From JABFRJ01 sp033812735 (GTDB taxonomy: Bacteria; Pseudomonadota; Alphaproteobacteria; Rhizobiales; Hyphomicrobiaceae): a stretch of DNA of 21,279 nucleotides. Each line of letters opens with the position of its first letter. Within the stretch, counting starts at the first letter, position 1. Of the stretch, positions 15,375-21,279 are shown in pieces. The translations under genes and the position numbers were made by a program. The stretch is taken from NCBI GenBank assembly GCA_033812735.1, contig JAPXTA010000093.1, forward strand, positions 1-21,279, read 5' to 3'. The notes under the pieces were generated by a model, which searched no databases, was not told the origin of the DNA, and saw nothing but the letters and a program-made list of their open reading frames with translations.

Positions 15375-16085
15375 TTATGTGACGAGCGCAAGCATCTCGT
15401 CGAGCGTCGGGCGTTCGGCCGCATCGATCCTCGGCGGCTTCAACGGGGCCAACCGGCGGGCGACCGCGGCCGACAGGCAAAGATGCCGAAGCGAGCGGGC
15501 GGCGTCCTCAATACGGTGCTTTTTCACGAGTGAAACCCAGATGTCGGCAGTCCGCGGCGAGAGCAGCATGACGGCGTCGATGTCGCCGTTGAAGATGGCC
15601 TCAATCGTCTTCGGCTTCAGCGCTTTGGCCGCGGCCATCCGGTAGACCACGGGCTGATCGATCCGGAACCCGTGCTCAGCCAGTTCACCAGCCATATCGA
15701 AGGCCAGGGTGTCGCCCGCCAAGTGAATTAAGATGCCCGACTGGGGGTCGAGGGTCGAGACGATCTGGGGGATGAGATCGCGCGCGTGGCCGGCGCCGGT
15801 GATGATGATCTCGAAGCCGAGCTTACGCGCTTCTTCGGCAGTGCCCGGGCCAACGACAAAGATCGGCAGCTTGGCCGCGACCGCATGTGCGCGCTGATGC
15901 TTGAGCGCGCGCAACGCATTGCGGCTTGTGGCGATCAGCGCCTGGGCTTCCGAGAGGTCGACTGGATCGTCGTCGACGAATTCGAGCGACATCAGCGGCT
16001 CGACGATGACCTCGTGATCGAGCGCTTCGAGCTTGGCCTTGAGTTTCAAGGCATCGGGCTCGGGGCGCGTGACGAGGATGTTCAT
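15375..16085 (-). CDS. hemD: Uroporphyrinogen-III synthase
   Basis: The protein is 236 residues, normal for HemD. The bilobed family pattern is visible: the N-terminal MNILVTRPEPDA block, LIATSRNALRAL, VVGPGTAEEARKLGF, then GDTLAFDMAGELAEHGFRIDQPVVYRMA and DAVMLLSPRTADIW. HemD closes hydroxymethylbilane with D-ring inversion to uroporphyrinogen III, the branch point for heme, siroheme and cobalamin. Its ATG shares one base with the hemC TGA stop (TGATG), implying coupled translation. A 166-bp gap separates it from the Mic60-like gene. Confidence 0.95.
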   Translation of the reverse strand: MNILVTRPEPDALKLKAKLEALDHEVIVEPLMSLEFVDDDPVDLSEAQALIATSRNALRALKHQRAHAVAAKLPIFVVGPGTAEEARKLGFEIIITGAGHARDLIPQIVSTLDPQSGILIHLAGDTLAFDMAGELAEHGFRIDQPVVYRMAAAKALKPKTIEAIFNGDIDAVMLLSPRTADIWVSLVKKHRIEDAARSLRHLCLSAAVARRLAPLKPPRIDAAERPTLDEMLALVT

Positions 16086-17020
16086 CAGGAGCCGCCTTTG
16101 AGGAAGCCGGGGCCTGCGTGCCGTAGCAATTCGTGGGCGGCATCGTCGCCGAGGGCCGCGGCATCGGACGCGGGGCCAGTGCGATGGGCATAGTGGCGGG
16201 CGCGACCGTCAGGCGTGAGAATTTCGCCTGCGAATGCGACCTCACCGGATGCCAGCAGACGTGCATGGCCGGCAATGGGCGTGCGGCACGAGCCGTCGAG
16301 ACGGGCGAGGAACGCGCGCTCGCAGTCGATCGCGATGCGGGTGGTTTTATGATCGAGCGCCTCGACCATGGGACGCACGCGCGCGTCATCGAGGCGGACC
16401 TCGATGCCGATTGCCCCTTGGGCAACCGCGGGGATCATCGTTTCGATGGAGACGGCCTCGGCAATGTGCATTTTCGCATCGAGGCGGTTAAGGCCAGCGA
16501 CCGCCAGAAACGTCGCTTCCGCGACACCTTCGTCGAGCTTGCGGAGCCGCGTTTGCACATTGCCGCGAAAGCCGACGACCTTGAGGTCGGGGCGCGCCCG
16601 CAGGATCTGGGCCTGACGGCGTAGCGACGACGTGCCGACGGTCGCCCCTGCGGGGAGAGATGCGAACGACTTGTGCCGCTTCGAAATGAAGGCGTCGCGC
16701 GGGTCTTCCCGTTCGAGAACCGCGACGATGCCGAGACTAGGCGGCAGAACGGTCGCGACGTCCTTCATGGAATGTACGGCAAGGTCGATCTCGCGGGCGA
16801 TCAGCGCCTCTTCGATTTCCTTGGTAAACAATCCCTTGCCGCCGACCTCGGCGAGGGGGCGGTCCTGAATGCGGTCGCCCGACGTGCTGATGACTTTGAT
16901 TTCGATTCCGGCAGGGTCGATGGCATGCGCCGCCGTGAGCCGCCGTGCGACTTCGTGCGCCTGAGCGAGTGCCAGTGGCGAACCACGGGTTCCAATGCGG
17001 ATCGACGTCACGAGTGTCAT
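16085..17020 (-). CDS. hemC: Hydroxymethylbilane synthase (porphobilinogen deaminase)
   Basis: The protein is 311 residues. Key elements are IRIGTRGSPLALAQA, the catalytic Asp87 in AVHSMKDV, GTSSLRRQAQ, FRGNVQTRLRKLDEG, and Cys245 in LDGSCRTPIAG, which carries the dipyrromethane primer. The enzyme polymerises four porphobilinogen units in the cytoplasm. In this reading frame no other start codon exists between the upstream in-frame TAG (near 17105) and the ATG at 17020, so the start is secure. Translation signals are odd: GAGG abuts the ATG, and the leader is a run of 12-bp repeats (see the separate entry). hemD overlaps its stop by 1 nt. Confidence 0.97.
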   Translation of the reverse strand: MTLVTSIRIGTRGSPLALAQAHEVARRLTAAHAIDPAGIEIKVISTSGDRIQDRPLAEVGGKGLFTKEIEEALIAREIDLAVHSMKDVATVLPPSLGIVAVLEREDPRDAFISKRHKSFASLPAGATVGTSSLRRQAQILRARPDLKVVGFRGNVQTRLRKLDEGVAEATFLAVAGLNRLDAKMHIAEAVSIETMIPAVAQGAIGIEVRLDDARVRPMVEALDHKTTRIAIDCERAFLARLDGSCRTPIAGHARLLASGEVAFAGEILTPDGRARHYAHRTGPASDAAALGDDAAHELLRHAGPGFLKGGS

Positions 17021-17021
17021 C

Positions 17022-17069
17022 CTCGTACTCTGGCTCGTACTCTGGCTCGTAGGCAGGCTCGTACTTTGG
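17022..17069 (-). repeat. Four tandem copies of a 12-bp repeat in the hemC leader
   Basis: On plus the unit is CTCGTACTCTGG at 17022-17033 and 17034-17045 (identical). CTCGTAGGCAGG (17046-17057) and CTCGTACTTTGG (17058-17069) follow as variants. In hemC sense the unit reads CCAGAGTACGAG, and the last copy ends one base before the ATG, so each copy supplies an AGAG/GAG purine stretch near the start. There is no start codon in the hemC frame across the repeat, so it lies in the untranslated leader or promoter. Copy-number change would alter leader length without touching the protein. Confidence 0.9.
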
Positions 17070-17364
17070 CGCCGACCCGGCGCGCTTATGCGATCTAACT
17101 ACTGCCGAAGAGCTTGGCTGTGAAGCCGCACAATCTGGTGGCTGCCGCAATATAGCGACCTCAAGCGGCGCATTCCTTCATCGCCCGTTTACCAACAATG
17201 CGCCAAATTCGATCAAACGTCGGCAGCGAGGGATATGCATCTATCCAGATCGTCCGACGCGCCGCGGCACGACTCTCGCAGGATCGGCGAAGAGGGCAGA
17301 CCTCGCCCTATTCGCACGCCTGACCGGGGACCGGGCCCCGTCCACACAGTCGGATATCGACCTT
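17070..17364. other. Divergent intergenic region between hemC and cpdR
   Basis: About 295 bp lie beyond the hemC tandem repeat. This stretch must hold promoters for hemC (minus) and cpdR (plus). I see no tRNA, terminator or convincing small gene. One short GC-rich inverted repeat (CGGGG/CCCCG, 17325-17340) lies about 25 bp upstream of cpdR. Confidence 0.5.
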
Positions 17365-17751
17365 ATGACCGTCAAACCGTCCCAAATGCCGCAGCAGCGC
17401 ATCCTTCTCGCGGAGGACGACGAGTCAATGCGCGGCTTTTTGGAGCGCGCGTTGCAGAAGGCCGGTTATGACGTCGTGTCGTTCGACAATGGGAAAGACG
17501 CGCACGACAAGCTCCAAAACGAGCCGTTCGATCTCCTGCTGACGGATATCGTGATGCCGTTGATGGATGGGATCGAGCTTGCCAGACGAGCATCGGAGAT
17601 CGATACGGATCTCAAGATCATGTTCATCACCGGGTTCGCCGCGGTGACGCTGAATACCGACGCACAGGCGCCAAAGTCGGCACGCGTGCTGTCAAAGCCG
17701 TTCCATCTCAAGGAGCTGGTCGGCGAGGTCGAGCGGCTGCTCAACAGCTAA
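17365..17751 (+). CDS. cpdR: CpdR-like single-domain response regulator
   Basis: The protein is 128 residues and consists only of a receiver domain. The acidic pair is Asp18/Asp19 (LAEDDESMRGFLERAL), the phosphoacceptor is Asp61 (LLLTDIVMPLMDGIELARRA), and the switch residues are Thr89 (MFITGFAAVTLN) and Lys111 (VLSKPFHLKELV). The RILLAEDDxSMRxFL and ITGFAAVxLN wording is characteristic of CpdR. In Caulobacter and rhizobia, unphosphorylated CpdR primes ClpXP for degradation of cell-cycle proteins, and phosphorylation through CckA-ChpT blocks this. An internal ATG at 17386 is an alternative start. It is convergent with the next gene across 31 bp. Confidence 0.87.
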   Translation: MTVKPSQMPQQRILLAEDDESMRGFLERALQKAGYDVVSFDNGKDAHDKLQNEPFDLLLTDIVMPLMDGIELARRASEIDTDLKIMFITGFAAVTLNTDAQAPKSARVLSKPFHLKELVGEVERLLNS

Positions 17752-17782
17752 GGCCGGGAAAAACCGCGCGCCGCCATAAAGC

Positions 17783-18493
17783 TCAACCTGAAACCGCGAA
17801 TCCGCCGGCCGACGCCGCGCGCGGCAGGATACTCGGCACGAGGGACGGCACTTCTTTTTCCAACTTGGGCACGGTTTCGGATGCAACCGCGAGCGGCTCG
17901 GCCGGCGCGCGGGCAGAGCTGCCGTTTGATTTCAATGGGTCGGCCGCTGGGACAAATCCCGGTGCCGCAGCGGCTTGCGCCGGAGGCGGCGGCGCCACGG
18001 AACTCTCGCCACTTTGAACTTGAGGCGCGCTGGCTTTGGCCTTGGCTTCAGCAAAGCGGGTTTCGAGATATGGCTTCATGAAAGACATATCGTAGCCGGC
18101 CTTGGTGCAGGCATCGATTACGGAGTCGGGGTTGTCGTGGCGGGCGGCCGCGAGCGCCCAGGCCGCAGCCGTGCGCGCACCGGAATAGCAGCACGCATAG
18201 ATCGGCCGGGGGAGCGTACGGAGCGCTTCGTCGAAGGCGTCGATGGCGGTACCGGGAGGACGGCGGCTCTCGATAGGGACGTGGCGATATGCCATGCCAG
18301 CCTTGGCTGCCAGTTCTCCGGCCTCGGCCGACTTCATCAGCCGGTCGACCTCGCCGTCGGGCTGGGTATTGAGAAGCGAGCGGAAACCCGCCTTCGCGAG
18401 GATGGATATCTCATCCGCAGTCGGGACTTCTCCGACGGCAATCACATCAGACAACGCAACCGGCACCATATTCGGACCGCCCCCGTGACTCAT
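17783..18493 (-). CDS. DUF442 / TIGR01244-type phosphatase-like protein with disordered tail
   Basis: The protein is 236 residues from the ATG at 18493 (GGAAAAAGT just upstream). Residues about 10-135 match the TIGR01244/DUF442 domain (beta-lactamase-hydrolase-like, tyrosine-phosphatase-type fold): VIAVGEVPTADEISILAKAGFRSLLNTQPDGE, HVPIESRRPPG, and the active-site loop ACCYSGART with Cys102 and Arg107 in Cx4R form. An adjacent Cys101 is unusual. From about 150 the protein is Ala/Pro/Ser-rich and low complexity, absent from minimal family members. Family members have been linked to sulfur transfer or hydrolysis of sulfur compounds, but the activity here is unknown. The frame is open further upstream to 18634, without domain similarity. 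Confidence 0.8.
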   Translation of the reverse strand: MSHGGGPNMVPVALSDVIAVGEVPTADEISILAKAGFRSLLNTQPDGEVDRLMKSAEAGELAAKAGMAYRHVPIESRRPPGTAIDAFDEALRTLPRPIYACCYSGARTAAAWALAAARHDNPDSVIDACTKAGYDMSFMKPYLETRFAEAKAKASAPQVQSGESSVAPPPPAQAAAAPGFVPAADPLKSNGSSARAPAEPLAVASETVPKLEKEVPSLVPSILPRAASAGGFAVSG

Positions 18494-18642
18494 ACTTTTT
18501 CCATATCGGCACATCATAGCCGATGCCGCCCTCACATGACCACGGCGACGAAGGGCGAAAGTGTCGCGAATTTCGCTGGGACAGAGTTTGTGCGCCGCCG
18601 ACGCAACGAGTGGCTCAAAAGCGGTGTGCGGCAATCAGCATC

Positions 18643-18659
18643 TCAACCGATCCTTAACC
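18643..18659 (+). promoter_or_regulatory. Possible CtrA box
   Basis: TCAACCGATCCTTAACC matches the CtrA consensus TTAA-N7-TTAAC with one mismatch in the first half-site. It lies about 100 bp upstream of the response-regulator start at 18760, inside a 266-bp divergent intergenic region. Short motifs like this arise by chance, so this is a suggestion only. Confidence 0.35.
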
Positions 18660-18759
18660 GTTCCGGGACAGGGTCGGGGCGGGCGCACAAGCGCCCTCTC
18701 CCGCGACGGCTGGGCATGGCCGATCGATGCTGACACCTCTCCGTTTCGAGGACAAACCG

Positions 18760-19125
18760 ATGAAGCATTGCCTGGTCGTGGACGACAGCGACATCATCCG
18801 CAAAGTCGCCCGCCAACTCTTGAAGGACATGGCGTTCGAGACGTCCGAGGCCGAAAACGGTCAGGACGCGCTGGAACGTTGCAATGAGCGGATGCCAGAT
18901 GCGATTCTGCTCGACTGGCACATGCCGGTTATGGGCGGCATCGAGTTCCTGTCGTCGCTGCGGTTGCAGCAGAACGGGGAGAAGCCGGTGGTGTTTTACT
19001 GCACGACCGAAAACGATCCGGTCGACATCGCGCGGGCACTCGCGGCAGGCGCGGACGAGTACATCCTCAAGCCCTATGACCGGGAAGCGATCCGGTCGAA
19101 GTTCGCTGAAATGGGCATGGCGTAA
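18760..19125 (+). CDS. CheY-like single-domain response regulator
   Basis: The protein is 121 residues from the ATG at 18760 (GAGGA about 8 nt upstream). An in-frame ATG at 18727 would add 11 non-family residues. The receiver domain is complete: Asp8/Asp9, phosphoacceptor Asp52 (ILLDWHMPVMGG), Thr82/Thr83 (YCTTEND) and Lys104 (EYILKPYD). There is no output domain. The MKHCLVVDDSDIIRKVAR start and CTTEN segment are typical of a conserved stand-alone regulator of alphaproteobacteria, related to CheY/Cle-type proteins. The partner kinase and output are not in the window. Confidence 0.9.
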   Translation: MKHCLVVDDSDIIRKVARQLLKDMAFETSEAENGQDALERCNERMPDAILLDWHMPVMGGIEFLSSLRLQQNGEKPVVFYCTTENDPVDIARALAAGADEYILKPYDREAIRSKFAEMGMA

Positions 19126-19160
19126 GCTGCCGCGACGAGAACGACTTTCTTAATCGAAGA

Positions 19161-19192
19161 ACGGCTATCCGGCGGCATCCGGATAGCCGTTT
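19161..19192. terminator. Strong hairpin between convergent genes, probable bidirectional terminator
   Basis: ACGGCTATCCGG (19161-19172) and CCGGATAGCCGT (19179-19190) form a perfect 12-bp stem around a 6-nt loop. Only three Ts follow on plus and a broken T-rich stretch (TTCTTCGATT) on minus, so the U-tract is weak in both directions. Position between the converging response regulator and HHH-protein genes supports a transcript-end role. Confidence 0.72.
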
Positions 19193-19212
19193 CCGGTTAT
19201 TCGAGCACCGTG

Positions 19213-21210
19213 TCAGGTTTTCGGGCGTGACGTTTCGACCTCGCCGCGATCGACGCGGCGGGAGAACTCGGTGTATCCGCCGGACGCAAGAATACGCGCT
19301 TGTTCCACCCAGTTCTCGCGCTCGATGCGGCCCTTGAAATCGAGAAGATGGCTGAAGCGGGCAATGTCGTTGTTCGTCCAGCTGGCGATTTGCTCGTAAG
19401 TTGTGACGCCCGCAGCATTGAGGCGCTTCTCAATGAGCACTCCGATGCCGCGAATGCGCTTCAAGTCATCGATATCGGAGGCGCGGACAACCCTGGCGCT
19501 GCCGGCTGCTGCCGCGGCCGCAGCGGCGGCGGCCGTTGCAGCATCGGTTGGGCGCGACTGGAACGCTTCTGACTTCACCGAACGGAGCGCACCAAGGTCC
19601 TGGGTGCGCGGCGCGGCTGGCGGGAGCTGGTCGCGCAGAGCGTCGGTCAGTTTGGCTGGACGCATCGCTGCGTCGGCGGCAGGCGGCGTGGCCGCCGCTG
19701 CGGCCGCACGCATGGCTGCTGCCGCAGCTGCTGCGGCGGCACCAGCGGCCATAGCCGCAGACGGCACCGCCACTTCGTCAGCTGGTTTCGCGGGCACTGG
19801 AGGCGGCGATGCTGGAGCCGCTGCCGGCGGCGCCGGCGGTGTCGCGGGGGCAGCGGCCGGTGCCGGAGCTGCTGCAGCCGACTGAGGCGTCGCGCGGCGA
19901 TCGAAGTCGCGCGATGCGCTCGTGTCGCCGCCGCGCGCGAGAAATTGCGCCTGCTCGATCCAGTTTTCCCGCTGAATTCGACCAGTCGATCCGAGTAGCC
20001 GGTCGAAGCGCTCAACATCGGCTGCCGACCATGAGGCGATCTGGCCGTATCGGGTCACGCCCTGGACATTCAGCAGCTTCTCAATCTCGGCACTAACGCC
20101 GCTGATGCGCTGGAATTGATCGCGGGCTGGTCCGGCGGCGGGACGGACGGGTTGTGCGGCAGGCGGTAGCGGCGGAGCTTTGGGAGCTGCTACGGCGGCG
20201 GCTGCCGCAGCGGCGGCGGCGACAACCGTCGCGGTTTGTGCGGCGACGGAAGGGGCGGCAGCTGCCGGAGAAGGCGACGGTGCGGGTGCAGGTATAGGTG
20301 CAGGCTTGGGCGTGGGCGCTGGACTTGGCGTGGCGGCAGCAGGTGCGGTGACTGGCTTCAACTGGGCCGGCACGACCGGCGGCGGCGGCACGGGTGCAAC
20401 GCGGAAACCAGAACGGGCAAAAGCTGTTTGGCCACCCGCGGCCAAAATCTGTGCCTGCTCGATCCAATTCTCCTGCTCGACACGGCGGCGGAAACCAAAT
20501 GTCTCGTTCACTTTGGTGATGTCGCTGCGCATCCAGGATGCGATCTGCGCGTATCGGGTGACGCCAAGCGCATTCAAGCGGGCGGCGATATCGCGATCAA
20601 TGCCGCGAATGCGGGTGAGATCATCGGGTGCCGATATGGCGGGCGCGGCCGGTGCGGGCGCGGGTTTCGCGGCGGCTGCGGGCGCGGGCTGTGGAGCGGG
20701 AGCCGGTTTCGCCGACGCTTGCGAGGCGGCCGCCAAGGCAGCTGCGGCAGCCGCGACCGTCGCGGCAGCGGCCGGTGCCGGAGCAGGCGGAGCAGAAGGC
20801 GGCGGCGCGACCGGTGGTGGCGCCGCTGGTTTGGCGGCGACCGGTATCGGGGCTGGTGCGACCGGCGGCGGCGCCGGTACCGGCTTTGGAGCGGGCGGGG
20901 CTGCAACAACGGGGGGAGCGACGGGGACGGGACGGGGTGCCGGTGCCGGTGCCGGGGTGGCACGTTGCTGCTCGGCCGACAACGCTTGCTCGAAGCGGTT
21001 CGCCGCATCACTCGCCGCTTTGGCCCGCTGTGCGGCTATCTCAGGCAACGGCTCGACCGCGCGTGGCACGGCGGCAGCGGGCGCGAACTCGCCGACGTTG
21101 GTCTCGTCCTCTGCGGGGGCAAACAGTTTGCGCAGACCACAGGCGATCGCGGCGCCCAGGAAGAAGGCCGCCGAAAGAAGCAGCAGTACCTGCAGATTTA
21201 GCGCATTCAT
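19213..21210 (-). CDS. Membrane-anchored Ala/Pro-rich protein with three helix-hairpin-helix modules
   Basis: The protein is 665 residues. An N-terminal transmembrane helix (about 5-26) is followed by low-complexity Ala/Pro linkers carrying three related modules of about 70 residues at 196-266, 364-434 and 580-650. Each has the plan (D)xxxRIxGI...I...LN..GVTxYxQIASW..xDI.....L...GRI.RENWIEQA..LA.GG.T. The first half is a helix-hairpin-helix of the COG3743 kind (predicted flap-endonuclease-like H3TH), which elsewhere binds DNA nonspecifically. No nuclease catalytic domain is visible. GGGAG lies 9 nt before the ATG. A three-codon ATG-AAA-TGA mini-ORF starts at 21215 and overlaps the true start. 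The function is unknown; linking DNA or a protein to the inner membrane is a guess. Confidence 0.85.
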   Translation of the reverse strand: MNALNLQVLLLLSAAFFLGAAIACGLRKLFAPAEDETNVGEFAPAAAVPRAVEPLPEIAAQRAKAASDAANRFEQALSAEQQRATPAPAPAPRPVPVAPPVVAAPPAPKPVPAPPPVAPAPIPVAAKPAAPPPVAPPPSAPPAPAPAAAATVAAAAAALAAASQASAKPAPAPQPAPAAAAKPAPAPAAPAISAPDDLTRIRGIDRDIAARLNALGVTRYAQIASWMRSDITKVNETFGFRRRVEQENWIEQAQILAAGGQTAFARSGFRVAPVPPPPVVPAQLKPVTAPAAATPSPAPTPKPAPIPAPAPSPSPAAAAPSVAAQTATVVAAAAAAAAAVAAPKAPPLPPAAQPVRPAAGPARDQFQRISGVSAEIEKLLNVQGVTRYGQIASWSAADVERFDRLLGSTGRIQRENWIEQAQFLARGGDTSASRDFDRRATPQSAAAAPAPAAAPATPPAPPAAAPASPPPVPAKPADEVAVPSAAMAAGAAAAAAAAAMRAAAAAATPPAADAAMRPAKLTDALRDQLPPAAPRTQDLGALRSVKSEAFQSRPTDAATAAAAAAAAAAGSARVVRASDIDDLKRIRGIGVLIEKRLNAAGVTTYEQIASWTNNDIARFSHLLDFKGRIERENWVEQARILASGGYTEFSRRVDRGEVETSRPKT

Positions 21211-21279
21211 TTCATTCGTCTCCCGCGGATCATCCCCGATCCGCCTACGCGATCAACTACTGTGGGCCTGATGCATGAC

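Noticed and set aside
16737..17150. Minus-strand frame in which the 12-bp repeat reads as a YEPE-type peptide repeat
   Set aside because: It overlaps hemC out of frame and continues as Arg/Gly-rich shadow sequence. The repeat is better treated as leader DNA.
17070..17364. A possible tRNA or small RNA gene between hemC and cpdR
   Set aside because: No T-loop (GGTTCRANTCC) or acceptor pairing was found on either strand.
19490..20250. Runs of GCN/GCC triplets resembling microsatellites
   Set aside because: They are in-frame Ala codons of the HHH protein linkers with mixed third positions, so they are coding low complexity rather than independent repeats.
20180..21271. Long plus-strand open frames (363 and 321 codons) opposite the HHH protein gene
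   Set aside because: They are the complement of Ala/Pro-rich codons and translate to Gly/Ala- or Arg/Gly-rich low-complexity text with no domain. The minus-strand product has a TM helix and three conserved modules.
1..21279. CRISPR array, prophage, insertion sequence, defence or secretion island
   Set aside because: No spaced identical repeats, transposase or integrase, phage structural gene, or compositional break was seen. Nearly all the space is filled with ordinary chromosomal genes.

Overview
The window is a compact, GC-rich chromosomal segment from an alphaproteobacterium, most likely of the order Hyphomicrobiales. The evidence is a hemC-hemD-(mitofilin/Mic60-like)-hemY run, a CpdR-type response regulator, a three-domain helix-hairpin-helix protein, and REP-like palindromes with CCCTCTCCCC cores. 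The genus cannot be fixed from the sequence. I see no phage, transposon, CRISPR array, rRNA or tRNA. It reads as ordinary core and near-core genome rather than a mobile island.

Layout. Positions 1-658 (minus) hold the two subunits of a thiamine-diphosphate decarboxylase of the sulfopyruvate/phosphonopyruvate type; the beta subunit runs off the left edge. A divergent SDR oxidoreductase (849-1598) ends upstream of a strong intrinsic terminator. Positions 1883-3441 (plus) form a copper-delivery cluster: a His/Cys-rich DUF2946-like protein, a PCuAC periplasmic chaperone and a SCO1/SenC protein. Next, on minus, is a membrane protein with an N-terminal GYF_2 (DUF4339) domain. Positions 7720-5078 (minus) form a tight operon: gatC, a small secreted four-cysteine protein, gatA and a RidA-family protein lacking the usual active-site Arg. 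Divergent from it are a YbaK-type tRNA deacylase and a secreted dienelactone-hydrolase-like enzyme. A conserved protein of unknown function (minus) diverges from ppa (10170-10706). An atypical crotonase (minus) is bracketed by three REP-like palindromes.

Positions 17020-11767 (minus) carry hemC, hemD, a Mic60-like membrane coiled-coil protein and hemY (TPR). This joins uroporphyrinogen III synthesis to two inner-membrane proteins connected with membrane architecture in alphaproteobacteria. A 12-bp tandem repeat abuts the hemC start codon. The right end has a CpdR-like response regulator, a DUF442/TIGR01244-type phosphatase-like protein, a second single-domain response regulator with a possible CtrA box upstream, and a membrane-anchored Ala/Pro-rich protein with three helix-hairpin-helix modules.

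No obviously new multi-gene system was found. The best leads are the repeat in the hemC leader, the Mic60/HemY pair, the triple-module HHH membrane protein, the secreted gene inside the gat operon, and two enzyme-family members (RidA-like and crotonase) whose catalytic residues are replaced.
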